From contig CADCXD010000002.1 of assembly GCA_902806575.1 (NCBI GenBank), positions 806,001 through 870,000 of the forward strand: 64,000 nt of DNA, read 5' to 3'. The notes beneath the pieces are model-generated. The model was not told the origin of the DNA. It ran no database searches and saw only the letters and a program-made list of their open reading frames with translations. Shown here one piece after another: positions 11,798 through 23,753 of this stretch. The first letter of the stretch is position 1. Every line of letters starts with the position of its first letter. The position numbers were made by a program, and so were the translations under genes. Source of the DNA: Jackrogersella multiformis. Lineage: Eukaryota; Ascomycota; Sordariomycetes; Xylariales; Hypoxylaceae.

Positions 11798-13156
11798 CGA
11801 TTGGATGATACCGCTCTCGCGACTAGGCTCGTCGATGGAGATGTCGAGCGATATATGGAGAGTTTACGTGGATGAGGGAATGGACGAGGGAATGAATGGG
11901 AGGATATAGAAGCGATTGTTGCCGTCCTCAACTCTTGGTCGTTCTATAGGTGCATGTCGAGTATGGTATGAAGGGTTAGGTATTTAGATATAAAGAGTTA
12001 GACAGACTGGGGTCCAACGAATTTAACCGTCTTAGGTACCTAGGAAAGGTATCATCAATTGTCACACGGTCTAGGCTCGAGACGAATGCCACGAGACCGA
12101 GGCACAGGCAAAAATGGTGGCGCGTCGTAATTGGTTAAGGGATGAGTCGCGAGGTACTATAGTATGTATGAGTTGGACACTTACCAAAGTAGTAGGTTAC
12201 CAAATTAGCAGGCTTAGAGGTAATAGGTTTAAATACTAGTGTAGGACAGCCGGTTTCGACTCCGCGTGACCTAAGAAGAGGGAAAGGGCTAAGAAAGGGA
12301 AAGCTGAAGTCGCGATGACATCAGGTAGCTTGCGACGCAATAGGATTAGAGCACCTACCACCTCTATTATAAGGTAAATACCTACTTAGGTACCTAGGTA
12401 CATAGTATGGAGAAGAACCTTCAACCTTCTGATTTCCGAGACTGAGGGACAGTGGGGAATAGACTTGAACCTTGTCTTGCTTGTCTTGCTAGCCCACAAC
12501 TACTTCGTTATAGGTAAGTTGCATTCACACATCCAAGGCTGTTGCTGAGTTGCCGAGTGAGTATCTGACACGATTACCTACCTTATATTCACATGTAGAA
12601 TGTGTAAACAGCAAGCATTCATTTGCAAAGCCAAAGTATTATGAAACTGTGACAACTATGACTTGTAGATGCTACTGAACTGTAGATCGTGCAGGTACCT
12701 AGTGTATGTGGGGTAAGAGTAAGAGAATAAGGTAGACTCCTCGATAATTAAGTATTCGCCAATAGATATATAGGTACCTACAGGTAGGTAAGTAGATATC
12801 ATTATAATGAGTCTACCATGTAAGATGTATATACCTAGGGTACCCACATGCGATTTCCGCGGCGCGCGGCGCAATCAGCTAGATACCCGGGATAGTGAAA
12901 GGTGCAAGCTGTCGATTTCAACTTCTACCACCTACACTAGGTACCAGGTAGTATTCTAATCAAACAAGCGCAACGCAAACAAGCCGAACTGGACAGAACC
13001 TAAACTCAACATCCTTCGTATCACATCGATCTATTCGATTCCTCAACTGTTGATGCGTTCACACGCCATACTTTCTGTGCTCAGTATAGAGCAAAAGCCC
13101 TATATCCCTTCGTCGAAGCATCCGTCCCCGACTTGAGGCCATCATCAGCCGCGACC
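11798..13156. promoter_or_regulatory. divergent promoter region, sugar transporter / nhx1
   Basis: This 1.36-kb spacer lies between divergent start codons. It holds several TACCTAGG-type motifs (about 12035-12050, 12385-12405, 12775-12790, 12935-12950) and no gene that I can support. Confidence 0.4.
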
Positions 13157-15458
13157 ATGCTGAAAGAAATTGCTAGCTCCGTTATGGAGCTCGCCCGTAC
13201 GTCAACTAAAATATCAATCGTGTCGCATCATATATCTTTATACAGTCTTGCTAATTATACGATACACTTCAGGACGAGCCGACGAAGAGACGGATCCTGA
13301 TGGTATGATCATCAATATTATCCAACAACATATTGCCTACTGATTGCGCCGCTCGATCCTACCCATCCATCTGATCTAACAGTGTATAACAGAGGCCGAC
13401 TCGGGTCAAAAAGAGATCTTCGCATCATGGGCGCTCTTCATATCAATCATGCTGCTCATCATTGCCTTCTTCACGAGCTATATGCTGCAGCAGAAGAAGG
13501 TCCAAGCTGTCCATGAAACTGTCATCTCTATCTTCGCTGGTTGGTCGCAAATATCCGGAGAATACGTCGAGTACCAGAAAACTAACGATAGACACCAGGA
13601 ATGACCGTTGGTTTGATACTTAGAGTGAGCACTGGCCACTCCATTCGACAGCTCGTGAGCTTTGATTATCAAATCTTCTTCAACCTCCTGCTGCCGCCCA
13701 TTATTCTAAATTCGGGATACGAACTACATCAAGCCAACTTCTTTCGAAACATCGGCACTATCTTGACCTTTGCCTTCGCTGGAACTTTCTTGTCCGCCGT
13801 GGTGATAGGCTTGTTGTTATGGCTTTACACCCGAATACCGCTCGAAGGATTAGAGATGACCTTTGTCGATGCCATCTCGGTTGGCGCAACTTTATCAGCA
13901 ACAGATCCCGTCACTATCCTAGCCATATTTAACACCTATAAGGTGGATCCTAAACTATATACTGTTATTTTTGGCGAGTCTATCTTAAACGACGCTATCG
14001 CTATCGTCATCTTCGAAACCGCGCAGAAGTACAAGAGCGATTCTGCGGGGGCATATGGAGTTTTCAGCTTCTTTGAGGGTGTGGGCATTTTCTTGCTCAT
14101 CTTCTTTGGCAGCTTGCTCATTGGTGTCTTGGTGGGTGTTGGCACTGCCCTTGCCCTCAAATTTACATATATTAGGAGGTATCCTCAAATTGAGACTTGC
14201 TTGATTGTGTTGATCGCATATGCAAGCTACTTCTTTTCTCAAGGATTAAAGATGTCAGGTATGTATTGTTTGAATACAAATCTAATAGGAAAATTACTAA
14301 AGCGTAATAGGCATTGTGTCTTTGCTGTTCTGTGGTATTACCCTCAAGCACTATGCTTATTTCAACATGTCACGACGATCACAGCTTAGTACCAAGTACT
14401 TTTTCCAGATCCTGGCTCAATTATCCGAAAATTTCATCTTCATATATCTAGGATTGTCCCTGTTCACCGATAATGACCTCCAGTTCCAACCGCCTCTGAT
14501 TATCGTCACTATTATCGCGGTTTGCGCGGCACGGTGGGTAGCTGTGTTCCCGTTGTCGAAGGCCATCAACTGGTTTATTCACTATCGGGCGAGACGTCGT
14601 GGCATCGAGGTTAGCGACGAATTGCCTTATAGTTACCAGGCTATGTTGTTTTGGGCGGGTCTACGAGGCGCTGTTGGTGTGGCGCTGGCTGCCTTATTAT
14701 CCGGGAAAAATTCATATGCTCTGAAGGCCACCGTGCTTGTTGTAGTGGTGCTCACTGTAATCATATTTGGCGGCACTACGGCACGAATGCTGGAGATATT
14801 GGGCATCAAAACAGGGGTTGTCGAAGAAGTTGACACTGACGACGAATTCGATATCGAAGCTACGCCAGGGGGCTCTTATTATAAGCGGTCTGGAACCGGA
14901 ATTGGGTATAATCCAAGACAAAGAAATGGGTCAGTACGCCTGGACCGTGTGGACTCGGGAAGAACTCGGCCACCCGCAGGACCAGAACGAGGAAGTTATG
15001 TATCGGGGCACCGCTCACCGTCCTTCCCAACCTCGCGCGCTGCAAGTTCAAACCGCAAGGGCTCTCGCCAAGTTGGTGAAGAGATCGAAAGAGCAGATCT
15101 TCTCGGTCGCAGTGGCAGTGTGACCGACTCAGACCTGGGGAGCGACATTGATACGTCAGATCTTCCGCCTCCGGCCCGTAAATCACCGCGGAAGAGGTCA
15201 AGTCCCATCCTCACGCCCAGCGGCACGGAGGAAGAGGAAGGCGTATTTTCGTACCCGACCTCGGGTCATCGAGATGCGATGCCTGTTTCCGCCAGGGAAG
15301 CGATTAAGCAGCTGCTTACTGCTCAGGATCCTCAAGCCTTATTCAGGCAGCTCGATGAGGATTATATCAAGCCCAAGTTATTACTTGATGGCGGCAACAA
15401 CGGCGGCCCGAGCGGCGGCGGAAGAAGAGACGGAGAAGGAGGCTCTGGGCCGGACTGA
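13157..15458 (+). CDS. nhx1: endosomal/vacuolar Na+(K+)/H+ exchanger, Nhx1 type
   Basis: Five exons, 13157-13196, 13273-13302, 13393-13539, 13599-14258 and 14311-15458, give 674 aa. CPA1-family exchangers swap cytosolic Na+ or K+ for lumenal H+ in late endosomes and vacuoles, setting pH and trafficking. The first membrane segment is in exon 3 (FASWALFISIMLLIIAFF). FFNLLLPPIILNSGYELHQ is the amiloride-region signature, ATDPVTILAIF is a core helix, and ESILNDAIAIVIFE carries the conserved Asn-Asp transport site. GLRGAVGVALAALLSG is the late-core motif. The cytosolic tail after about residue 430 is Ser/Arg/acidic and low in order. Exon 1 is 40 nt and exon 2 only 30 nt, so the N terminus is easily missed. 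Branch sites such as ACTAAC before exon 4 support the model. Confidence 0.95.
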
Positions 15459-16570
15459 GCTTGTAAGACATTACGCCAGAGGAGGTGACCAATATTTAGG
15501 TATCCATCTATGAATTAGGACTTTGTAAACTATAGCAGACGCTGAGATTCATTTGCATTATGCGGAGTCTTGTATGTTTGCCGGGGCGTAATAAGCTATG
15601 CAGCATGGGATTCTGGTAATTGCCATGGAAGAATCAAGATGTATATCTAAGTCCAAGATATAATCTTCATCCGCCCTTTGTACGATGATCAATGTGGCTA
15701 TGCCTTCGGATGTATACCGGAGGCTGGTAGGTAAGTGTCGTTGGCGATAGGGTACCATGGCTGCTATACCTACCTACCTAGGTACTTAGGTAGGTAGGTA
15801 CCTACCCATACCTACCTGTACATATTAACTACCTAGGTACAATATCTTTGTCAGGGACCAAACCCAAGTAGGTAGGTTAAAAGGTAATCCGTACCTAGGT
15901 ACCTAATCATGCCTAATAATTTAATCGGGGTTATGAACTTACGTATTCCGTATGTCCACTTCCAATAGGTTGTCTACGGCCAGCTCTACCAGCTCTAGCT
16001 GACAGGTAGCGTCTACATACGTAGGACGTAAAGTGCAGTGGTGCACAAAGATGTAGTATGTACCTAGGTACCTTATTAGGGATTAGGGGATCTACCTACT
16101 TGTGGGGAACAATTCAATACAGGTGGCACGGGCTGTTACGAAAAGCCCGTAGACTGTCTAGGTAGGTAGGTACTAACCTTGGAAACCTTGGAACCTTGGA
16201 ACCCCCCTACCACCTTGAAAGTTGACTACTACAGTCTACCACCACCTTAAATCTTTAATCCGTATATTGTACATCCATACCTACCAGGTACTACATATAG
16301 AAAAGAAATCCAAGCAACATCGGCTGCTCAAGACATCGTCCTTCCCGGCGCGCACACCCGAATAGATTCACCCTTCACTCTTCACTCTTCACCGTCACTA
16401 CTTAGCTCTTGGTCGGTCCTGTATGTCTGATATGCGTCAATTATAGCTGAAAGGCGCATGCTGTCTGCCTCCATGCCATATACGTAAAACCCCCCCCCGA
16501 TCGTACACCAACCTTTACCGACTCCCACCCCGTTTCTCCCTCGATATACCCTCTGCCTTGAACCGACGAC
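15459..16570. other. intergenic gap dense in TACCTAGGTA motifs
   Basis: Upstream region of the kinase gene. It has one of the densest runs of ACCTACCTAGGTAGGT-like sequence (about 15766-15850, 15880-15905, 16055-16075, 16155-16175) plus CTTGGAACC direct repeats near 16180-16205. No gene is seen. Confidence 0.6.
15766..15845. repeat. TACCTAGGTA palindrome cluster
   Basis: Example of the dispersed intergenic motif: repeated ACCTACC, TACCTAGGTA and TAGGTAGGTAGG units within 80 bp. The same unit recurs in most gaps of the window. Confidence 0.85.
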
Positions 16571-19500
16571 ATGGCTTCCTACGGTAATACCATGCCAATG
16601 GAGGCACCTCGCCCTGGCCAGCAGGTTGCCTATGGTTCGCCAATGCAAATGCATGGTCAGATCCCTTTACAAGCACCCTCCGCCCCTGCTGGTACCTTCG
16701 CCCCAGGCACCAAGATACAGGTCGGCAACCATAAAGTAGTAATCCAGAAGTACTTGTCCGAGGGCGGATTCGCACACGTCTATCTCGTAAAGATGCCGCG
16801 TCCCGTCGATGGAACTGATCAAGCCGTGTTGAAGAGAGTTGCCGTGCCGGACAGGGAGACTCTCCGTGGGATGCGGACAGAAGTTGAGACAATGAAACGA
16901 CTTAAGGGACACCGAACAATTGTCACCTATATCGACTCCCATGCATCTGAGAGACAAGGTGGTGGATACGAGGTCTTCTTACTTATGGAGTATTGTAATG
17001 GAGGAGGCCTGATCGACTTCATGAATACCCGACTACAGCATCGTCTTACCGAACCCGAGATCCTAAATATCTTCTCCGACGTCACAGAAGGCGTCGCCTG
17101 TATGCATTATCTTAAACCTCCTTTGCTCCACCGGGACTTGAAGGTCGAGAATGTTCTCATCACAGTAATTGGTTCCAGGAGGAAATTTAAGCTGTGCGAT
17201 TTCGGTTCGGCAGCACCGCCAAAAGCCGCGCCTCAGACCGTCGTAGAATGCCGGTTGGTAGACGAGGACGTGCAAAGGCATACTACATTGCAATATAGGA
17301 GTCCGGAGATGATTGACGTATACCGAAAACAGCCGATAGACGAGAAGTCGGACATTTGGGCTCTAGGGGTACTACTCTATAAGCTCTGCTACTATACTAC
17401 GCCTTTCGAGGACCAAGGACAGCTCGCCATCTTGAACGCCAGCTTCAGGTTCCCTAGCTACCCAATCTTCTCGGATAGACTAAAAAAATTAATCGGTAAG
17501 TTATCCTACTTCGTTGCTAGGATCCCTATACTGAGTATAGTCGCGAAGCATCTATGTTACGAGAAGACTTGCGATCTCGACCAAATATTTACCAGGTCCT
17601 CCGAGAAAGTTGTCTAATGCAGGGCCGTGAAGTACCCATACACGATGTATGTATACGTAGCTATCACCTCTCGTAGTGCCTAACTAATACGTTCTAGATA
17701 TATTCTGGAAAGTCCCAGCCAGAGCCCAAAAGAAGCGAGGCCCAACCAGCCTCAGGCACAGAGGGCAGAGGCACTCCAGGTATAGGTGCGGTATATTCTC
17801 CACCGCAAAAACCTCAAACCCAGGCGATACCCGAGATTGCACCCATGAGACGTGGAAGACCGTCCGTTGCTAGCCAATCTATACCACAAATTGCGCCAAA
17901 ACCAAGCCCTTCTCCAGCGAGGGTCACTAACGGCGACCCCTTTGCCGCGTTGGACTCCAAAACAGGAGCGAATTTCGATGGCGACGAACTATCGTCAAGA
18001 TTCCCAACTCTTGACCAGTTCGCTCTCCTACATGATCAGGGCTCAAAGTTTGACTTTGATGGTCAAACATCTCCCGCCGATCCACAGAGGCAGTTTAGCC
18101 AACGCGTCACCGAACACCTAGCGGATGATGCTTTTATAAGGCCCCAACCCACTGTGGGAGCGACTTCATCAAGTCGGAGGCAGTCAACAGATCTAAGCCG
18201 AGTGAAGTCGGTAGCGGCCGCGACTGAATTACGAAAGGCATCGCCTCCACCTGGATCTGTCAATAAACCTGGCTCTGCTCCTCCCAAGCAGCCTTCGGAG
18301 ATGAGCCGTGCCTCAGCCATAATCTCTAGCAATCCTGAGCTCCAAGCTATTTCGTCTCCTCCGCTGCAGATCTCGCAGAATACTGCAACTAGGCCTTCTA
18401 TGGTGTCGACTGGAACAATGACCCAAACCCCTCCCCCTGAAAGACAAGTTCGGGATTACCCCCCCATCCACCGATTCTCTCCAGCCGACCTACAGCGCCC
18501 ATCGAGTTTACCTAAACAGCAGGACCCAATAGGTGCTGGCCAAAAACGATCAGACCTAACATATCCATTACGACCAACGCCGACTCCTCGCGTTGACTCT
18601 GCTATTCAACCGCCGCAAGGACATGCCCGACACTCTTCCTCGTCGCGTCCGTCTCTAGAAAGCGGTCGACCGAGCGCCGAACAATTCGAGTCGTTATCCA
18701 AGCCACCCATTGGAGGTCGTCCCAGACCCGTTAGCACATATCTTGAATCTGACATAGATTACCTCCGAGAACGGGAAGCAGCCCCGAGGCCGCTCCGTTC
18801 CCCTAGCTATTCGCCAAACCTGCGCGGAAATTCTACGTCGCCCAGGATTGAGCCCCAAGATGACACAGCGATAGAATCGAATGTAGACTTCCTCCGATCG
18901 ATGGAGGACTCTGATGGAAAGAAGAAGGAAAAAGGTGTCAAGCAGCATACAAAACGTGCTAGTCTCAGCTCGTTATCAGGCACCAAGAATATCTTGGCGG
19001 GAAGATTTGGAGATGCTTTCAAACGGTTCGAGGGCAGCCCTTCGGCCTCTGGTGCCCGGACGCCTTCTCCTCTCAAAGATATGGAACGTCACGACCTGAC
19101 CCCAATAGCAGGATCGGAGGCGACTGATGGCCGCAGCGACGATGGCCATCTCATCGGGGAGTCCGAGATGACGCCAGAGATGCGGCGAGAGCTCGAATCG
19201 CAAGCTCTAGCCGAGGAGGAAAGGCGGGTAGAGGCGGCAGCGGCCGAGTACAAACAGCGGATGGCGGCTCGAGATGCCGGAGGCTCGTCGGCTCCGCTTC
19301 CCAAGAGCATCGGCGGCGTCTCGCGGGCCGTGAGCATACAGAACCGCGTCCAAAATCTGCTAGACGAGTCCCAGAAGTCGTCGCAACAGGTCCAGCGCAC
19401 AGCGACCGGCTACGGCAAGTTCTCCGACGCCGCTGTAGCGAAGACCCGCCCGGACAAGCAGCTTCCCGAGGTTCCCCCAAAACTCGTCACCGGCGGACGA

Positions 19501-19872
19501 GGAAACGCCCCTCCGCTCAAGCCGGTTGCTACCCCGGCCGAATCCGCTGCCGCTCCACGGGGCCGCTCCCAGGCTACCGACCCAATCTCGCCCATCAAAC
19601 CGACACTCCCGCCCAAGCCCACCCACCTTAATAGCCTACCAACGGGTGGCGGCAGCAGCGGCCGCGCAAAGTCGCCGCCGAAGCCGCGCAGCTCCTCGGA
19701 GCACCTCGCAGGCGTGGGGCTCCCCGGGCGACCGCTCCTCGAGATGACCTTCAAGGAGAAGGAGGACTACATACAGGACTTCTCCAAGCGGTTCCCGAGC
19801 CTGAGCTCCATCGAGATGGTGGAGCGCGACCTCGACTCCGAGGCGCCGGACGACGGCAAGGCGAGGCGGTAG
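16571..19872 (+). CDS. Ark1/Prk1-family (NAK) protein kinase
   Basis: Three exons, 16571-17495, 17549-17646 and 17698-19872, give 1065 aa. NAK-family Ser/Thr kinases phosphorylate endocytic coat and actin-patch proteins such as Pan1 and Sla1 and so drive coat disassembly. The kinase domain covers about residues 50-325. It has the glycine loop LSEGGFAHVYLV, AVLKRV with the ATP lysine, HRDLKVENVLI near residue 187, CDFGSA near 210, and YRSPEMIDVY with EKSDIWALGVLLYKLC. Exon 2 restores LIASMLREDLRSRPNIYQVLRE and QGREVP, the conserved end of the domain. The remaining 700 residues are Ser/Pro-rich with a DPFAALD motif and polyproline runs suited to SH3 binding. The very C terminus (EKEDYIQDFSKRFPSL) stands out as ordered. 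Confidence 0.93.
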
Positions 19873-20381
19873 GTTAGGTTAGGTGTAAGGTGCGAGGTGT
19901 GGGGTGCCTACCAATAAGTACGATAGCATAAGGAGGAAGAGCAAGGGGACATAGAAATAGAAGAAGACATAGAAGAAGGTTCGAGGGTGCTTAGAGGGGC
20001 GGAGCGGAATAAAGTAAAGTGAACCAGCCATATATGTACCTATGTATGTACGTTGTCGTCATTGTCGTCTATCGTCGTCGTTGAATCCGAGAAGGCACCT
20101 TGCCGTGGGATTCTTAGAAGCGTTGGAGTGGCGTTACTAGCAACATATATGTATGTCAGCGGGCAAAAACACCGCCAATCGATGTAGACGTGGAAAGGCG
20201 TTTCGCGGAAAGGCAATTGAATACCTAGACTTACTTAGACTACCGGATATCTACCTACGGAGTTGGCATCTACGCGTGACACCTGCATTTTTTAATGATG
20301 ATAGCTTACCTACCTACTTATACTTATACTGATACTTACCCTACCTAAGGTAGGTATGGATGATTTAGGTTGTTGTTCACT
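19873..20381. other. intergenic gap 3' of the kinase
   Basis: 3' flank of the kinase gene. It contains GGTTAGGTTAGG just after the stop, GAAGA-rich sequence and short CCTACC repeats. No gene is seen. Confidence 0.5.
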
Positions 20382-20940
20382 CTAGATGGGACACAGGTAT
20401 TCATGCATGTTGAAGTGATTAGGGTGATTCAGGAAATCAATGAGTCGTGTCAATTGTGTGCAGAAGCTACCCAGGCTAGCGACTTGTAGTTTGCAAATGC
20501 GAAGACCTGCCTCCCCCAAACGAAAGAACACAATGCCTATATCGTTGCCCTTAGACTGTGACCAGGGCTTGGATTTCATACCGTACCTCGTCGGCAATGT
20601 CCGTTCCATCCTCTCGTCTTTTGCAAATATCAAACTGGAAATCATCAGAAATCATCGTAAACCATCGATGCGACAAATTCATATCGCACGCAACCTCCTC
20701 AAAAGCCGTGCTAAAAATCGCAGACCGTTCCCCCACCTGTCAACGAAAAAAAGAAAGCGAAGAAAGCAAAGAAGAAAATTTGCAGAAAATGGTCGTCCAC
20801 CTCGTCTTTATCGCCTTCGTTACGCCGATGTTCATTCGGCACGTCATCAATGGAAGGCAAGACTAAAAGTAGTCGGTCGTCGTGGTATAATTCGTAAAGG
20901 GGTATCGGTGTGTATGACAGGTAATAAGCCGAAATAAATA
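20382..20940 (-). pseudogene. frame-broken remnant of an unidentified gene
   Basis: On the minus strand a coherent reading runs YHDDRLLLVLPSIDDVPNEH and ends at 20801. A plausible 64-nt intron (20800-20737, weak GTGGAC donor, strong polypyrimidine tract and TTGACAG acceptor) then joins it to GERSAIFSTAFEEVACDMN and RWFTMISDDFQFDICKR. That frame stops at 20551. The +1-shifted frame continues with SKGNDIGIVFFRLGEAGLR and ends at TAG 20382. The pieces read like one small acidic protein interrupted by a single-base shift near 20555. No family is recognised. It may be a true pseudogene, a gene with an unusual splice I have not found, or a sequencing error. Confidence 0.35.
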
Positions 20941-21007
20941 GAGTGGGGGGAAAGTGGGGAACTCCTTAAACGCCATGAGCCGGTGACCGTGGAGCTATAG
21001 CACTCCG

Positions 21008-22088
21008 CTAATCCTCTGTCATGATGACAAAAACGAACTTGATCTTAGGCATAAGCTGGAGACAACTCCTGACTACTGGGTCATTCTCATCCCAGTTCAG
21101 TTTGAACGATTGTCCGTCGTCATCGCAGCGAACCAGATCGGGAGGGAAACTCGGCAAGCCGCCCATGAAGCCCATCTGTTGCGTCTTGTCAAGCCACAAA
21201 CGCTTATAGTCGAGCGCAAGGCACTCCCAGTGGCGCCTCTGGCGTCTCTCGTCCAACTCTCGACGAATCCTGGTGAGTTCCGAGATACATGTTTGGGTAT
21301 CTAGCTGCCCAGTCTCGTCGTCTGGCTTGTAGGTGTCGAGAATAGACGCAACTCTGCTGACTTCTGCATCGTTTTGGTGATCGACAAGAATGACAGAATC
21401 TTTGCCGAAAAGGGCTGCTATCTCGTCCGTGTATCGGCTAGTCTTCAAGGTTAAAGGAGCGCAAGAATTTCCCGGGTTGCTGAATACATTTATCGTTTGA
21501 ATTTGAGAAGGCCAGGAGATTAGGTATTTGAATATGAATCGAACTAAGAATTGCTCGTTCTCCTCCCCTAAAGTAGACGAATGTAATTCCGAAAGGCGGT
21601 CCATAACTGGGTTCCGATCATTATTAAGTCGAAGCCAGTCCCAGTTAGTTGAACGGTGGTCCCATATTGTAATCGACTGGAGATTCAAGAAGAATCTTTT
21701 AAAGGGAACGGAGAGTCTAAGACGGTAGACAAACAAAGGTTTCAGGGTCGCGATCACTGTAGCAATTGTTAGTATCTGTAATACAATACTCCGGTCTATC
21801 ACAGAGATAAAGACACCAACTAGGGAGGTACCCAGGTGGTTAAATGTATGGATATATGTACTTACTAACGTCCCAATCATGCCAGCCACGGTATGTCTGC
21901 TTTCTCAAATAGGTATATCGCGACTGTTTGCAAACAGTTGCGACTGCTGGTTCAGGTGATACGTCTGGTGTCTCTTCCCATCCTAGTAGAATGGGTTTTC
22001 GAGGCATGGCAGCTTCCCAGATGATACATCTTAGTTCATTTGGGAGATTAGAGAACTGGGGGAAGCTCTTGTCCACTAAAGGCGCCAT
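21008..22088 (-). CDS. 2EXR-domain protein of unknown function
   Basis: Two exons, 22088-21866 and 21756-21008 (109-nt intron, GTAAGT...ACAG), give 323 aa. The N terminus has FSNLPNELRCIIWEAAMPRK, the signature of the fungal 2EXR domain, followed by VCKQSRYTYLRK. The rest is a mixed helical/strand protein with two Trp-rich segments (IWDHRSTNWDWLRL) and LNWDENDPVV near the end. 2EXR proteins are a large expanded family in plant-associated and saprotrophic fungi with no established role. There is no signal peptide and no membrane segment, so it is probably cytosolic or nuclear. Confidence 0.82.
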
Positions 22089-23753
22089 GTTGTGGAAATA
22101 TGGTCGATAGTACCTTGCTATACATTTCTTAGTTAGTCGTAGTCGACGATGATAATTATTTTATGTGACAGCAATAAACAAATAAAGTAGTGAAAAGCAC
22201 ATATGTTACCAATCAGTGAGTTCGACAATAACACGACGATGGCCGATAGTACGTGAAGTAAACCCATGAAATAAACATGTAAATAAGACGGCGTAAATGA
22301 TGAATAGGGGGGTATAGTAATGTGCTTACCTCGTAGACTGGCCGAAGAGAAGGAGTCAAATTATCGATGGTGAAATATTATGAGAATAATAATTCACAGC
22401 AACGATAAATTGCGTCGACGGTCCGGACGTGTATATGATAGAGGAATCGGTAGTTACTCCTTGGTTTGTGACAACTTAATAGGAAGATGGATATTCTTGT
22501 CGAGAAGATTTAATAGTAATAAAAAGATCGGCTATATCTAAACGAAGATGAACCTTGTTATCGATGAGACCCAGTAGTGAAATGGTTGGTATTGACTGGA
22601 TAGTAAGTTCGAGTATTTGTTGAAGAGTGTTGTAGAAGTAGGAAAGTCGACAGTAATCACAGAAGAATGTTATGTATTTATAATAAATTGCTAGAATTGA
22701 AGAGGTCGGCAGTGACCCGAATGTGAGGTTAGGTTTCTATATAGGCAAGGCTTAATCAAGGTAAGGTTTGCCACGTGGGTGACAAATTTCGTGAAAAGGA
22801 AACCGCAAGCCAGACTTGATTGGCACAATACCACGTTCCTTCCTAACAATGAAGTCTACAACCTAAGGTACCTCGTCCAGGAGATCCACGGCAAACATCA
22901 GTATCCATAGGATCTATGGATGAGTCAGAATTTAAGTTTATGACTTCCGTGGTATTACTCTTGATAGGTAGGTACGTATATAGTTCTAAGGTTGCTGACT
23001 CTTTCTCTGTCGGCATACCATATATTATATTTACCAAGTAGGCAGGAAAGATGTTGAGTGCTATTGTATGTACCCAGGTATTAGGTTATCCTGTACTGTA
23101 TTCGACAACATACCTAGGTACCTACCTAGCTTAGTAACCATAGCCTTCCGCATACCTACCTAGGTACATAGGTACCATCGATGTAGAGCTACGTTGGGCT
23201 TTCCATCAACAATAAAATGGTGGTTAATCTCGAAGGTGTAGAAATACTAAAATTCGCTGTCGTCTCCTTTCCCCTATTCCCCCTCCGTCCCCCCCTTGGT
23301 AATAACGGTTGACGTGAGCCCTCTAATTGGCTATCACACCATGTTAATTATATGTCTGAGATAATACGACTCGTGTGAAGAATAAAATTAAGAATAAAAA
23401 TGGTTTAAAAATAAATGATCCAGATCTAGATCTACGATATGTTAATTGCATGGCACAAAAGGGGGTACTTATTGTTATAATGTATACAGATGTTTGTCTA
23501 TATAGGTATTGGTAGTTATTTACTTTGCTCTAAGAGGTATGCCCTCTCGGATAGCAATATACACGCAGGTAGAACTGGCTGTAGCGTTCATGTGTGCACA
23601 AACCGCGGCTTATTTGCATCAACAACTCCAGCTCCACGATGTCTACGGCACATATTTTGTCTTTTATGCCGACCACGTCCACCAATGACTCCACGCTTCT
23701 CAAACATTAGGTACTCAACCAGCCCCATTACAGTTATTAGAGAAAAAGCATAC
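22089..23753. other. AT-rich intergenic gap
   Basis: AT-rich DNA between the 2EXR gene and the end of the amino-acid permease. It includes TACCTAGGTA clusters around 23110-23175. No gene could be supported on either strand. Confidence 0.5.

Noticed and set aside
12180..12275. Possible tRNA (GGTTTCGACTCC looks like a B box)
   Set aside because: The acceptor, D and anticodon arms do not pair, and no A box sits at the right distance.
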